NCBI RefSeq assembly: GCF_022539315.1
Contig: NC_066342.1
Location: forward strand, 17,873,346 to 17,937,345
Length of the DNA: 64,000 nt
DNA from: Serinus canaria
Lineage: Eukaryota > Chordata > Aves > Passeriformes > Fringillidae
Direction: 5' to 3'
Position 1 is the stretch's first letter; the number at the start of each line of letters is the position of its first letter. Positions 44,741-55,934 of the stretch are shown piece by piece. A model generated the notes under the pieces. That model made no database searches, had not been told where the DNA came from, and saw only the letters and a program-made list of their open reading frames with translations. The position numbers and the translations under genes are program-made.

Positions 44741-45782
44741 TGTTTTGGTTTAGGGTAAATTTGGGAGAGAACCCCCAAAGAGGCTCCTCTAGGAAAGCAG
44801 ATTCAATTGGCCCCTCCCCCCAACCGGGTCGAGAAAAATACCTCCTTCAAGAAAAGTGGGAAAAAACTTGTTTATTAAACGATAAAACCTAAACAATATT
44901 AAACAATTATTACAGCGGTTTTCTGAGGTCCCAGGATGAGGGAAGAGACGACAACGTTGACTCCATGTATCAGAAGGCTTTGATTTATTATTATATGATA
45001 TATAAGATATAAAAACTATACTAAAAGAATAAAGAGAAAGATTTCACTACCCAGCTAAGCTAAGAATAGAAAAGAATGTGTCAACTGAAGTCTTCTCAGC
45101 CCGAGACGGGCCGAACAGGTGAATTGTGATAGGCTCTTAATTGCAAACAGTCTGACGGGGCCAATCACAGCTTTCTCCCCGTTGCATTCCACAGCAGCAG
45201 ATAAGAATTGTTTACAGTCCGTTCCTGAGGCTTCTCAGTTCTCAGGAGAGGAAAATCCCTAAGTAAAGGATTTTTCATAAAATATGTTGGCAACAAACAA
45301 TAAAACCCCTTGCTGCTTTAAAAGAGACAATAAATTCAGAAAGTCCCCTCCCTGGGTTGCAGCTTAGCTTACTCAGTCTCTTATCAGTCTTTTTGGTGTT
45401 GGAAATTCCGTGGTTTAGGCCGGGCCTGGTGGGCCACAGGTGCGAGCTGCTGGTGCTCTTTTGGGTGTTCAGTTTAGAGCAGGTTTAAACAGGTCTAAAG
45501 AAAAGGGAAAAAAATCCCACAGTCTAGGGAACTTTTTTGCTTCAGCTAGCTAAAACTAATTAAAACAAAGGAGAGCTCCGTCCTGCTGTCTGTCTGTCTG
45601 CAGACAACACAGTCCAGGAGGAGGAATGTGGAGGAGTGAGTGCAGTGTCTGAAAACAAACTGCGTGCTTTCTTTTTTTTTTTTTACTCTTTGGAACAAGT
45701 CTTAAAGGTGCAAAACTTATTATTCAGCATAAACAGAACAAGACTATTGGGGATAAAAGCATCATATAGTCAACTCAGGACA
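44741..45782 (-). mobile_element. 3' LTR of the ERVL provirus, with a nested LTR
   Basis: This is the left LTR of the ERVL. It matches 53768-54410 when the insertion at 44908-45301 is skipped, leaving about 648 bp. On the minus strand it starts TGTCCTGAGTTGACTATATGATG and ends CCAAAACA. It has AATAAACAAG near the U5 side. CCTGT (44736-44740) lies immediately outside and is repeated after the right LTR. Confidence 0.9.
44908..45295 (-). mobile_element. ERVK solo LTR nested in the ERVL 3' LTR
   Basis: A 388-bp solo LTR. The minus strand starts TGTTGCCAACATATTTTATG and ends CCGCTGTAATA (a CA-type end with one base changed). It is flanked by AACAAT on both sides (44902-44907 and 45296-45301), a perfect 6-bp target-site duplication. 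Skipping it restores colinearity with the other ERVL LTR. Confidence 0.95.
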
Positions 45783-45999
45783 TTCTACTTCTTATACTTA
45801 TATCGTCAGCTTTCTACTAAAACTAATATATATTTTGACTTTACAAACACATATATTATACATCGAATATACAGCTATACACAGACAATAGCAGTAGCAT
45901 TCAGCAAACAGTGATATTAACACATAGTTCTCACTTAACAATTAGATCATTTTGAGGTATACATTGTGGGTTTTTATTTTTTTGCATTATTTACTATGT

Positions 46000-47765
46000 G
46001 CAACTTGGTTTTTGAGTAAAAACAACTTTACGAATGGGTTTGATTGTATTTGAGGCAGAATTGATCCAAACTGTCTTTTCTAACAAACCTTTGATATGTA
46101 CTACTGGGACTTTGTCTCTACTTTATGCAAAGGCTTAGATTGGGTAGGGCTTACTTGGTTAGTAGAGTTTTGGGTGTTAACTAAGTGGCTTTTGTTACAT
46201 GTTGCTCTTAATTTTTGAAAGATTTTTTACTTAAGGCTTTTAAGGTGGTTTTTATTGGTTTGTTTTATCTTTCGACTTTGTTTGTAGTTGGCGTATGGTA
46301 GGGAATATGGTACACTTACTTAATGCTATGTTCCCTAGCCTAGGTGTTGAGAAGGTTGTTTTTGAAATGAATTTTGTTGTTTGACCTAATTTTTTCAGGG
46401 GTACTATGTCTTTATAGGATTTGTTTTTTAAGGCTTAGGATGGTGTTATGGGTTGTAGCATGAGGTACAGGGTAGGTTTTTAATTATCTTGTGGTGGCCT
46501 TTATTATGGTCAGCACAGCGCTTGCTTTGTCATGTCTGGGGCAGTGTGATGTAGTCAATTTGCTAGGCTTTTTGATACTTGTACTTGGATTACTAATTCA
46601 GCCTCCTGCTGGGTTCAGGGTGTCTCCAGCAGGCTGCATGGGTCTGGATAGCTTAGTCCTCTCCGGGACAGATTGTCCAATTCCCAAGCAGTTCTCAGCC
46701 GCAAGCAACCTTAGCAAGCTTAAGTGATTTTAGCTCTTTAGTGATTATCAGCTCATTGTGATTTCAGCTCTTAGTTTGCTTGGTGCCACAGGCAGGCAGA
46801 CGCAGGGAGAGGAGAAGGCCGTGTAGAATTCCACAGCGATGTCTTTATTGAATCTTCTTAGGAGGGTTCCAGTGACAGCTCTTCTACCAGAACCAGGCTA
46901 AAACAGCCCTTTATATAGGCTAAAGGGGAATCAGAAATTGTCCAATAGCAAGGGTTAAAAGAAAGTGACCTATGGGGTTACAGAGAGATAAGCAGGGGTC
47001 CAAAGGCAGAATAGGGGCTTCTATTCCACATGACTTGGCATTTCCTATCTTTAGGCTTCTGCTCACCACGGGGCCCTTGCAGGCCCTGTGCCTGCTACAG
47101 ATTATTGCTTACTATACTGTAGGGGCTTCACTCGCTTGGCTTGCTTGATGGCAGTACGTCTCACAGTAGTGGATAATTTGAGAAATACTGTCTATGGTTA
47201 AATCTACTCTTCGGTTTCGTGCTCACTTATAGGTGGCATTTTTACTTTGATGATTTGAGGTATCATGGGCTCATCAAGTTAGGAATAACTTTTCTTTGTG
47301 TTGTTAATTTAAATCTACCTTTGACACTTATTTTTGTAGCTTGGTTTACTTGCTTATTGTTTTGGTGCTTTTTATTTGCTTTATTCTTGGGGACATGGGC
47401 ATTTATATGGCAGACTTTTACAGGTACCTTTTTTACCTTGGTAGCAATGTCTTTTTACTCATTAGCAGCTCAAAATGGGGTTTTTTTTTATGTTGCTAAT
47501 TAGCTTTTTTCACTTTTTTAGCTATCTTTACAGAGTATTGGCTACTATTTATGAATTAGTGTAGAGGTAGAGTTTTGGCTACTTCTTTTTTTCAGTAATG
47601 TCTAGGGCTAGTTGAATAGCTTTGAGTTCAGTAAGTTGGTTTGATTTACTTTCTTTTTTGGTGGTTTCTGCCACTTGTCATGTGGGGCTGTATACAGCTG
47701 CTTTTTACTTTTGTTTTATTTTTACAGTGTGGCAAGAACTATCAGTAAAAAGAGCGTATTGTGTT
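46000..47765 (-). pseudogene. pol: ERVL RNase H and integrase remnant
   Basis: The minus-strand reading gives YALFTDSSCHTVKIK and WSPTRQVAE-like sequence followed by ELKAIQLALDI (RNase H, 47590-47765). An integrase zinc-domain stretch (IIHYCETYCHQASQA, 47130-47190) and QIDYITLPQT (first catalytic Asp, 46545-46575) follow. Stops and frame changes are frequent. The integrase is interrupted at 46594-47099 by an LTR. The gene is of the spuma-related ERVL type common in birds. Confidence 0.75.
46594..47099 (-). mobile_element. Solo LTR in the ERVL integrase
   Basis: On the minus strand it starts TGTAGCAGGCACAGGG, has TATATAAAGGGC (near 46907) and AATAAAGACATC (near 46845) and ends AGGCTGAATTA. 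The flanks are GATTAC (46588-46593) and GATTAT (47100-47105), a 6-bp target-site duplication with one mismatch. Integrase coding continues on both sides. Confidence 0.75.
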
Positions 47766-48399
47766 TCTTTTGCTGGCAGTTGGTTATATGGTGGTGAGTT
47801 TTTAGCACGTGTTACTTTCTGGTTTTTTTATTAGCGAGACTAAAGTTTTTATTTTTTGGCTAGTTTGTAATTATTTTTAGAATTTTAGGGCGATTCACTT
47901 TTTTAATACAGGCTCATTGTGTGATGACAGCAATTTATTTGCTCCATGTAGCACTGGTGGCATGGAGTACTGGTAGTCAGGGTGCCAGGAGGAGTTGTGT
48001 TTCAGTGCTTATTACTTTTGAGGCAGTCTGGACATTTTTATAGGTTGCTAATTTTTTTTTTGGTTTTTTTTGTTTTTTTTTTTTTTGTTGGAGTATAGTT
48101 GGCTTCAGATTCTTTGTAGCTTTGACTACAAAATTTTAGTGGTTGGCTTTGAGTTGTCTTAGGCACTTTCTGCTAAAGGTTCCTAGGATAAACTATGGTT
48201 CCTGGCTGCAGAGTAGAGTACATTTTTTTATATTTGGTTTTGTTTTGACTGGGTTAAGGGCTACCACATGAGCGATTTCTTGCTTAATTTGGGTAAAGGT
48301 TTCTTGCTGTTCAGGGTTTTAGTGGAAAGTGGATTTTTTACAGGTGATTAGGTAGAGAGGGCCTACAATTTTACTGTACTCAGGAATATACATTTTTTA

Positions 48400-50200
48400 A
48401 AAACTTATGGCGGTTAGGAAAGCTTGTGGGTTTTTTTTGTTGGATGGTGGAGACATTGCTGTGATTTTGTTGATGACATTGGTGGGTGTCGGAACCCAGG
48501 AAATTCCTCTGGCTGCCCTGGAGGACTCGAGACCCTGCCCAGGGGGCTCAGAGACCTTGGCACAGAGCCCAAGACCCCTGTGCCTTTGATTTAGCCCTTG
48601 GAAAAAACAATTACCAACCTTATATGAAGAATTACAAGCCACAAAAGTTTAAGTAGAATGATAGTGAATTTATCACAGGGTGAAAAATAGATTTTTGGGG
48701 TTTTAAGAATGGGGGTTCAGGGGGCAAGATGGAGGAATCTGAGCGTGTCCCAGGGGGCAAGATGGAGGAATCTGAGCATGTCCAGCCTTTCTCCTTCTTC
48801 TTCTTGGCCTCCATCTTCTGCTGCGGTGTTGGCACTTTTAGATTGGTTTAGAGTAGAAGCTCACTGTCTAACATAGGTAATAGGTATTGGAAAGTAATTG
48901 TAAATATTGTACACATAGTTTTTAGTACAAAAAGATAACACCGCCCTGGGGGCAGGCAGAGTGCTTCTGACTGTCTTGTTGAGTGGACCTTGGCAGGTCA
49001 GGAGAAAGAATTTTATAGATAAGATACAATAAACAACCTTGAGACCGAGAAATTAAGAGTTCTGACTCCTTCTTCGACTGCCAGGCTGGGAAAAGAGACT
49101 TTCTAATGTATCTCGGGGTCACTCTGACCAGCTAGAGTCCCGAGAGGTGGGAATCTGAAGCCGTCTATTTTGTTACTTTACTCTCAGAAATTGGATTTTT
49201 TGAGCAGGTCTATTAACTTTGTTCTTTTTGATGGTGAAGCCAGCTTTTAGGAGAATTTTGATGTTTTTTTCTCTTGTTTTAAACACTTTTGTTGGTTTTT
49301 TTCTACACAGTGATGTCATCAATACATTGTAGATGTTTTGGAGCTTTACTCTTTTTTAGTGCACTTTGGATCAGTCTATGGCAGATGGTAGGACTGTGCT
49401 GCCACCCCCAAGGCAGTCAGTTTTGGGTGTACTGCATGCTTTTTTAGTTGAAGGCAAACTGAGACTTGTATTTTGTTGCTAGAGGAATGGAGAAAAATGC
49501 ATTGGCAATATTGATAGTGGCATACTACTTCGCTGCTTTGGACTTTAGTTTGTACTGCAGTTTTAGCATGTTTGGCACAGCAGCGCTCAGTGGTGGAGTC
49601 ATTTTATTCAATGTACAGTAGTCTACAGTCAATTTTTATTCTTTTTCAGATTTGCGTACAGGCTAAATGGGGCTGTTGAAGGGTGAGTGGGTCTTGCTGA
49701 CCACCCTTTGGCTTTTTAGCTCACAGATAATTTTGTGGATGGGGATTACGGCATCTGAATTGGGTACTGTCAGTGATGTACTGTTGAGGTGGTAATTGGT
49801 ACTCATTGTTCTTTTACTTGTAGGAGTCTAACTGCAGATGGGTTTTTTGATAGTCTAGGTAAGGTGTTTAATTGCTTGATGCTTTTTGTCTTTATAGCAG
49901 CTTTCCTAAATGTTCATTAGAGTTATTTTGGGTCTTTGAAATACTCACTTCAGAGGAAATCTATGCTTAAAATGCATGGGGCCTCTGGGCTGGTCACAAT
50001 AGGATGTTTCTTTTACTCATTTCTAGTCAGGCTTACTTTAGCTTTTACTAAAGTAAAATCTTGTGATCCCCCTGTCTCACTAGCAATAGAAACAGATTCT
50101 GCCCCCACATGACTTGATGGGATTAATGTGCACTGCGCACCAGTGTCTACTAAAGCTTTATGTTTTTGTGGTTCAGATATGCCAGGTTATTAATTTGCAC
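48400..50200 (-). pseudogene. pol: ERVL protease and reverse transcriptase remnant
   Basis: Read right to left. The protease has VDTGAQCTLIPSSHV (50080-50160) with the catalytic DTGA intact. RT follows: VVSKTHSPFNSP, LTVDYCTLNKMTPPLSAAVP (49590-49670), ATINIANAFFSIPLA (49490-49540) and HLQCIDDITV (49320-49345), where the YIDD box reads CIDD. The RT continues after the LTR at 48487-49145 with NVINKITAMSPPSNKKNPQA (48420-48480). Many stops are present. Confidence 0.82.
48487..49145 (+). mobile_element. LTR of 'TGTCGGAACCC' family in the ERVL RT (copy 1)
   Basis: A 659-bp solo LTR starting TGTCGGAACCCAGG, with ACAATAAACAACC near 49028 and ending CCCGAGA. GGTGGG flanks both sides (48481-48486; 49146-49151). 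The ERVL RT frame reads across smoothly when the LTR and one GGTGGG are skipped, which proves the insertion. It is homologous to 55117-55743. It contains two tandem copies of an about 38-bp 'ggggcaagatggaggaatctgagc' unit near 48720-48780. Confidence 0.93.
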
Positions 50201-50627
50201 AGTCTAAAACCACAGTTTTCCTTAGCCTCTACTTGGTTAGAGTCAGGGCTTTTTTTAAGCTTGGTTATCCTTCTTTCCCTGGGCATATGTCTTGGAGACT
50301 TTTTTAAGGGGATTGACAATATTGTCATTATCAATATATATGGCAATTTGGTTATGGGTCACTGGAGCTGCTTTTCTTTTGGAACTTCTCTGAGTCCTTA
50401 GTTCACACACTTGTTCTGCTAGGGCAGCAGTAGATTTTCTATTCTATTTCTTCATCATGTTTTTTCTGCAATTGCGTAGGAAGAACTATAGCTCAGCTCG
50501 TGGGGTGTACCTTCTCTCCCCATCTGGGGAACATCTGTGTTGGGTACTAGAATCTTTGATTTGTACTCCTGAGATTTGAAGAAAGCCTTCTTTAATTTTT
50601 TTTTTTTTTGAGTTTCTTGTGATTCTC

Positions 50628-51408
50628 TGTCACCGACATGTTTTATGAAAAATCCTTTCCTTAGGATTTTTCCCCTCCTGAGAAACTGAGAGGCCTCAGG
50701 AACAAACTGTAAACAATTCTTATCTGCTGCTGTGGAATGCAACAGGGGGAATCTGTGATTGGCCTCATCAGGCTGTTTCCAATTATGGGCCAATCACAGA
50801 TCACCTGTCCTGTTACCCCGTTCAGAGGGGTCCCAAGATGAGGGAAGAGACGACAAAGTTGACTCCATGTATCAGAAGGCTTGATTTATTATTATATGAT
50901 ATATAAGATATAAAAACTATACTAAAAGAATAGAGAGAGAAGGATTTCACTACTAAGCTATGCTAAGAATAGAAAAGGAATGTGTAAACTGAGGTCTTCT
51001 CAGACTGAGACCAGCCGGACAGGTGAACTGTGATAGGCTCTTAATTGGAAACAGTTTGACGGGGCCAATCACAGACCTCGCCTGTTGCATTCCACAGCAG
51101 CAGATAAGAATTGTTTACAGTTTGTTCCTGAGGCTTCTCAGCTCTCAGGAGAGGAAAAATCCTAAGTAAAGGATTTTTCATAAAACATGTCGGTGACACT
51201 GTCCGGCTGGTCTCGGTCCGAGAGAAGACCTTTGTTATTCATTCCTTTTCTATTCTTAGCTTAGCCTTGTAGTGAGATCCTTTCCTCTATTCTTTTAGTA
51301 TAGTTTTAATATATTATCTATCTTAGAATAATAAATCAAGCTTCTGATACATGGAGTCAACTTTCTGGTCTCTTCCCTCATCCTGGAACCTTTGTGGTAA
51401 AGACCACA
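50628..51408 (+). mobile_element. ERVK solo LTR with a nested inverted LTR
   Basis: The outer LTR starts TGTCACCGACATG and ends AAGACCACA. It is flanked by ATTCTC on both sides (50622-50627; 51409-51414). It is split by a complete minus-strand LTR at 50811-51198. Without the insert it is about 387 bp. It sits in the ERVL gag/pro interval. Confidence 0.93.
50811..51198 (-). mobile_element. ERVK solo LTR nested inside another LTR of the same group
   Basis: A 388-bp LTR. On the minus strand it starts TGTCACCGACATG and ends ACGGGGTAACA. It is flanked by CTGTCC (50805-50810; 51199-51204), a perfect 6-bp duplication. It closely resembles the LTR at 44908-45295, also 388 bp and minus. Confidence 0.95.
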
Positions 51409-51959
51409 ATTCTCCTCCATCTTGTCTTCTAATTTTTGCAGACGTGTTTCTACTGCTGCGATTCTGGCATGTGTTGGGCTATGTATAGTAGTTGTATATG
51501 CTCAGAGCTTCTTTCCCATATTAAGTACAGTCTTACTGGCATTTTGCTTCATTATTGTTAAAGTAGAAGCGTATTCTTGTGGCTTAAGTTGTATAAGTTT
51601 TCGCTACATCATGGATGTACATGGTACTGTGAATAATGCCAATCACTTGTTTTTAAATTTTAAAAGTTTGATAGCAATAAAATGGTTCTAAAAATAGTAA
51701 TATAATTAGAGTAATAGAAACTTGGACAATTAGGATTTAGGACAATATGAGACAATAAAAAACAGAGTTACAGACATCTGGGTACCTTTTTCTGGGCAAA
51801 ATAAGCCTGAAAAAGGACACACATTAACAGAGGATTAACCCTTAAAAACAATAGCCTGTTGCATATTTGTATAACTCATACATGATGCATAAATTCCATT
51901 CAAACAAAAGATTCTGTCTGGTCAGTGTCAACTTCTTCCTCTTACTCCTAATGGCGTCT

Positions 51960-53289
51960 TCAGGGCTGAGCGAGATGAGAAGAAGTCAGTTTCTTCTGAT
52001 AAGAGAGCAATAAATTCTATTTCTCTGAAAGATTTAGGTGTCCTGTGGCTGCTATCTCAGCGTGAGTCCTTTCTTTTAAAAAAAGTATCTTACGTAGCAT
52101 AGTTTCTATTTGAACATTATGTTATAACCTAAAACTATGTTTAACCCACTACATAAGAAAATTAACACAGCATAACTTTCTAACATAATACATATAATAT
52201 TCATTTTAATATTTGCAAAAAGCCAATCATAAAATACACATTTTTCACAGTACTAAGTCTGGATTTACAATGTTTACGTTATCTGAGAAGACAATCTCTG
52301 CCACTGCCATTTCCCTCAAGCATTGAATTTCTTGTTATATGGTTTTTTTACTGAGTGTGCTGCATATGGAGATTGTCTGCACACAGGTATTTTTGTGCTA
52401 CACTTCCCAGGACCCGTGGCCAGAGGCTGTGAGGGTTAGCCCCCTCATCATTCTTTGGTCAATGACGGGATTATGTGATAGGGATCTTAAATGCATTGCT
52501 TCACTACTGTCCAAAACTGTAGCCTTGCTTGCAGCATCTCAAAGATGGACTAACCAACTAATTATAGATTTATCAGGTCTTTGAGTGTAATTCTTTTTTA
52601 GGCTACGAAGGTCCTTTAGGTAATAGGATTTAATAGTGGCTTTTGATGTTTTGTCAGTTGCTTTGACTTTGGCTTTTGTATCAGTAATTGGTGTTGAGGG
52701 TCCTTCCCCCAGATCATCATTGTCGGTTACTGGCTAATTGGTTTTGTTTGTGTGCTTTTTTTTTTTTTGCGGCAACTGCCAGTGGCTTAGGCTTACTGTC
52801 TGGTTTAGCTGCAACTTGAGTAGCTGGGGTGTTGGCTGCAGCCTGAGTGACTGGGGTAGCTGCTGATTTATCTCGCTGCCCCCCTGCCTCTATCTGCTGC
52901 TTTACAGTGCCTAGCAGTGTGCGATAAGCATAGGCCAGGGCCTAGCTTATTGTAATAGGCCTTTTTTTTTTAGAGCCATCATGGCACATTTCTTTTAGGT
53001 ATTTCCCCACCTCAGTTGGGTTCTGAATTTGTCCATGTGGAAAATCCCAGTCTACAGGGTCAGAAAATTTTTTCAGGGTTTGGCTCATATTTTCCTATTT
53101 TCTACACCATTCAGGATTTTCCACGCCTGCGTCTACTTCTGGGTCAGGGGTCTCATCAGCTCCTCTGGACATCTCAGCCCTCATTCTAGAGAAGCTGCAG
53201 ACCATATAAAGGAAGCTTACTAGATTAAATACCAGAAAGATGGTCTCTTTAACATTCAGGGGAAACTGAACATTCTCAAAAAGTGACAT
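51960..53289 (-). pseudogene. gag: ERVL gag remnant
   Basis: From Met at 53289 the minus strand has a frame with ETPDPEVDAGVENPEW. After breaks come DPVDWDFPHGQIQNPTEVGK (53000-53060), LAYAYRTLLGTVKQQIEAGG and an Ala/Thr/Lys-rich tail (52740-52850). The order and position between the primer site and protease fit ERVL gag, but no zinc knuckle is visible. Stops and frame changes are common. Confidence 0.6.
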
Positions 53290-53738
53290 AACAGATTCAA
53301 AGGAGAAGAAGGAAAGGAAAGGCTGGAAAGCTTCATTCCTTGCTCTTCTTCTAATAAACTGGGTGCAATTACTAATAAATTATTAAAACATATTATTGGA
53401 ACTGGGATGCAGGGTAGGACAAAGGAATTACAAACCATACATATCGTAAACAGACTTCAGTATTTTTGTAAACACCTTATAAATTATTATTACTAAGCCC
53501 AGCACAATAGCTATTCGAATCCATGCCCCTCTACTGTAACAACTATGTGTTAGGGACAATAATCTTAGTGACTAGAAAGGTATCAAAACTTTTAAAAAGT
53601 CTAGAGACTAGAGCTACATGAAGGCTTCCACTCTAAGAGACATATTGAATTTAAGTAACATGGCTACTGACTGTTTTAGCCTACTACAGAGCAAGCACAA
53701 CCAACATGCAATCAATAAAGGTTTTTTCACTTTTTTGG

Positions 53739-53756
53739 TCCACGCATTGGGCGCCA
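53739..53756 (-). other. ERVL primer binding site
   Basis: The minus strand reads TGGCGCCCAATGCGTGGA, 11 bases inside the right LTR. It most resembles a tRNA-Lys(1,2) site, not the tRNA-Leu site that gave ERVL its name. The spacing is longer than usual, so the call is tentative. Confidence 0.5.
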
Positions 53757-53767
53757 CTAGATGTATT

Positions 53768-54410
53768 TGTCCTGGTTCAGAGCAAATTTGGGAGAGAACC
53801 CCCAAAGAGGCTCCTCTAGGAAAGCAGATTCAATTGGCCCCTCCCCCCAACCAGGTCGAGAAAAATACCTCCTTCAAGAAAAGTGGGAAAAAACTTGTTT
53901 ATTAAACAATAAAACCTAAACAATATTAAACAATAAAACCCCTTGCTGCTCCAAAAGAGATGACAAACTCAGAGAGTCCCCTCCCTGGGTTGCAGCTTAG
54001 CTTACTCAGTCTCTTATCAGTCTTTTCAGTGTTGGAAATGCCACGGCCCAGGCCCGGCCCAGTGGGCCACAGGTGCGAGCTGCTGGTGCTCTTTTAGGTG
54101 TTCAGTCCAGAGCAGGTTTAAACAGGTCTAAAGAAAAGGGAAAAAAATCCACAGTCTAGGGAACTACTTTTCCTCAGCTAGCTAAAACTAAAACAAAGGA
54201 GAGTTTTGTCCTGCTGTCTGTCTATCTGCAGACAACACAGTCCAGGAGGAGGAATGTGGAGGAGTGAGTGCAGTGTCTGAAAACAAACTGCGTGCTTCTT
54301 CTCTCCCCGCTTCACTCTCGGAAGAAGTCTTAAAGGGGCAAAACCTATTATTCAGCATAAACAGAACAAGATGATTTGGGATAAAAGCATTATATAGTCA
54401 ACTCAGGACA
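53768..54410 (-). mobile_element. 5' LTR of the ERVL provirus
   Basis: 643 bp. On the minus strand it starts TGTCCTGAGTTGACTATATAATG and ends GAACCAGGACA, with AATAAACAAG about 140 bases before the end. CCTGT follows on the plus strand at 54411-54415, matching 44736-44740 outside the other LTR. The 5-bp duplication fits ERVL. The element lies within the dUTPase gene of M, whose frame continues on both sides. Confidence 0.93.
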
Positions 54411-54415
54411 CCTGT

Positions 54416-55110
54416 AAAGTCTGAGTCAATGACACCTGGATGCACAAAGATTCTTTGGAGGGTGGCACTAGATCTTCCCACAAGCAGCGCACTGAATCCT
54501 TGACCCAAATATCCAAAGGCATCCAGAGGAACCTTATATACATGACAAGATTCTAAGATGATTGTTGCTGTGGTGTGTACATCCACCCTGGCTGCTCCGT
54601 GGGTGCTATCCCTAAGCTGGCTGAGTAAGCCTGTGCCGGTACCATGCCCTGGGGAATAATTTGTGTCGGAGTGTAGTTCCCCTTTGTGCTCATCTTCCCA
54701 TTTCCCAAACCTACCAAAAGCTGACCATTGGCAAGGGATTTAGAGTTACATTGATTTGCATAATGACCTGGTTTTGCATATTTAGCACACAAGAAATTAG
54801 TCTTATTTCCTTTCTGTTTCTGTGTTCCCTTTTTTTGCTTGCCCTTATTTTTCACCTGTTTCTGTTGTCCATCCCCCGAGGATGTCCAACCTGGCTGTAA
54901 AGCAGCCACCGAAACAGACACTTTGTAGTCTACAGAACCTACTTTAGAACATGCTTGGACCATGTCTGTTAATGTTGGGTCACCTGGAAGAGCATATATG
55001 ATCTTCCTACAATCATTGTGTTGTCTCTTGCTAATTGCTTGCATAACATCTGCCTCAAATTATCATGCTCAACCTGTTTTTCCAGGGCTGCTGCAATGTT
55101 CTTAACGAAT
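54416..55110 (-). pseudogene. gag: M gag (CA end, NC) and start of pro/dUTPase
   Basis: From the right, the frame contains CA end residues (RKIIYALPGDPTLTDMVQAC) and a basic linker (KNKGKQKKGTQKQKGNK). A zinc knuckle follows (CAKYAKPGHYANQC), whose second Cys reads Tyr. Gag ends at 54553. An overlapping frame (54398-54586) encodes dUTPase-type VPLDAFGYLGQGFSALLVGR and IFVHPGVIDSDFTG, which is broken exactly at the ERVL insertion point (CCTGT). Confidence 0.85.
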
Positions 55111-55116
55111 GGTAGG

Positions 55117-55743
55117 TGTTGGAACCCAGGAAATTCGTCTGACTGCCTTAGAGGACTTGAGACCCTGACAGGGGGCTCAGAGACCTTGGCACAGAGCCCA
55201 AGAACCCTGTGCCTTTGATTTTGACCCATGGAAAAAGTTAACAACCTTTAATGAGGATCTGCAAGCCACAAAAGTTTAAGTAGAATGATAGTGAATTGAT
55301 CACAGGGTGAAAATGTAGGATTTTGGGGTTTTTAGAATGGGGGTTCAGGAGGCAAGATGGAGGAATCTGGGCGTGTCCAGTCTTTCTCCTTCTTCTTCTT
55401 GGCCTCCATCTTCTGCTGTGATGGTGGCACTTTTGGATTGGTTTAAGGCTGAAACTCACTGTCTAACCTAGGTGATAGGTATTGGAAAGTAATTGTAAAT
55501 AATGTACTGTACACGTAGTTTTTAGTATAAAAAGATAACACTGCCCTGAGGCCAGTCAGTGTGCCTCAACCCGACCTGCCAGACAGACCTCAGCAGGTTG
55601 CAGAAAGAATGTTATAGATAAGAAATAATAAACAACCTTGAGAACGAGAACAGAAGAATCCTGACTCCTTCTTCGACTGCCAGGCTGGGAAAAAGAGACT
55701 TTTACATATCTCAGAGTCACTCTGACCAGCAGAAATTCTGAGA
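55117..55743 (+). mobile_element. LTR of 'TGTCGGAACCC' family in M gag (copy 2)
   Basis: A 627-bp solo LTR starting TGTTGGAACCCAGG and ending TTCTGAGA. It is homologous to 48487-49145. GGTAGG flanks both sides (55111-55116; 55744-55749). Skipping the LTR and one GGTAGG keeps the capsid major-homology frame open, which confirms the insertion. Confidence 0.93.
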
Positions 55744-55749
55744 GGTAGG

Positions 55750-55934
55750 AATGGTTCTCTTATTCCTTGAGTTATTGTTACATATCGTGGCTTGGGAGCA
55801 GCTGTTTCTATAGCTTTTAACAGTGCTCCCAAGCCTATCTTTTGATTCTGCTCAAGAATGGCAAGGTCCCAGGTAGCCTGAAGATCAGGATTAGAGAAGG
55901 CATTCTTCCCCATGAGAGCATCCACTTGGATCAT
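55750..55934 (-). pseudogene. gag: M gag capsid, C-terminal half
   Basis: The minus strand encodes MIQVDALMGKNAF, then ATWDLAILEQNQKIGLGALL and the major homology region (YVTITQGIREPF...FVKNIAAALEKQ, the second half beyond 55110). It complements, without overlap, the capsid N-terminal half at 57499-58100. Both belong to one gene split by insertions. Confidence 0.85.
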
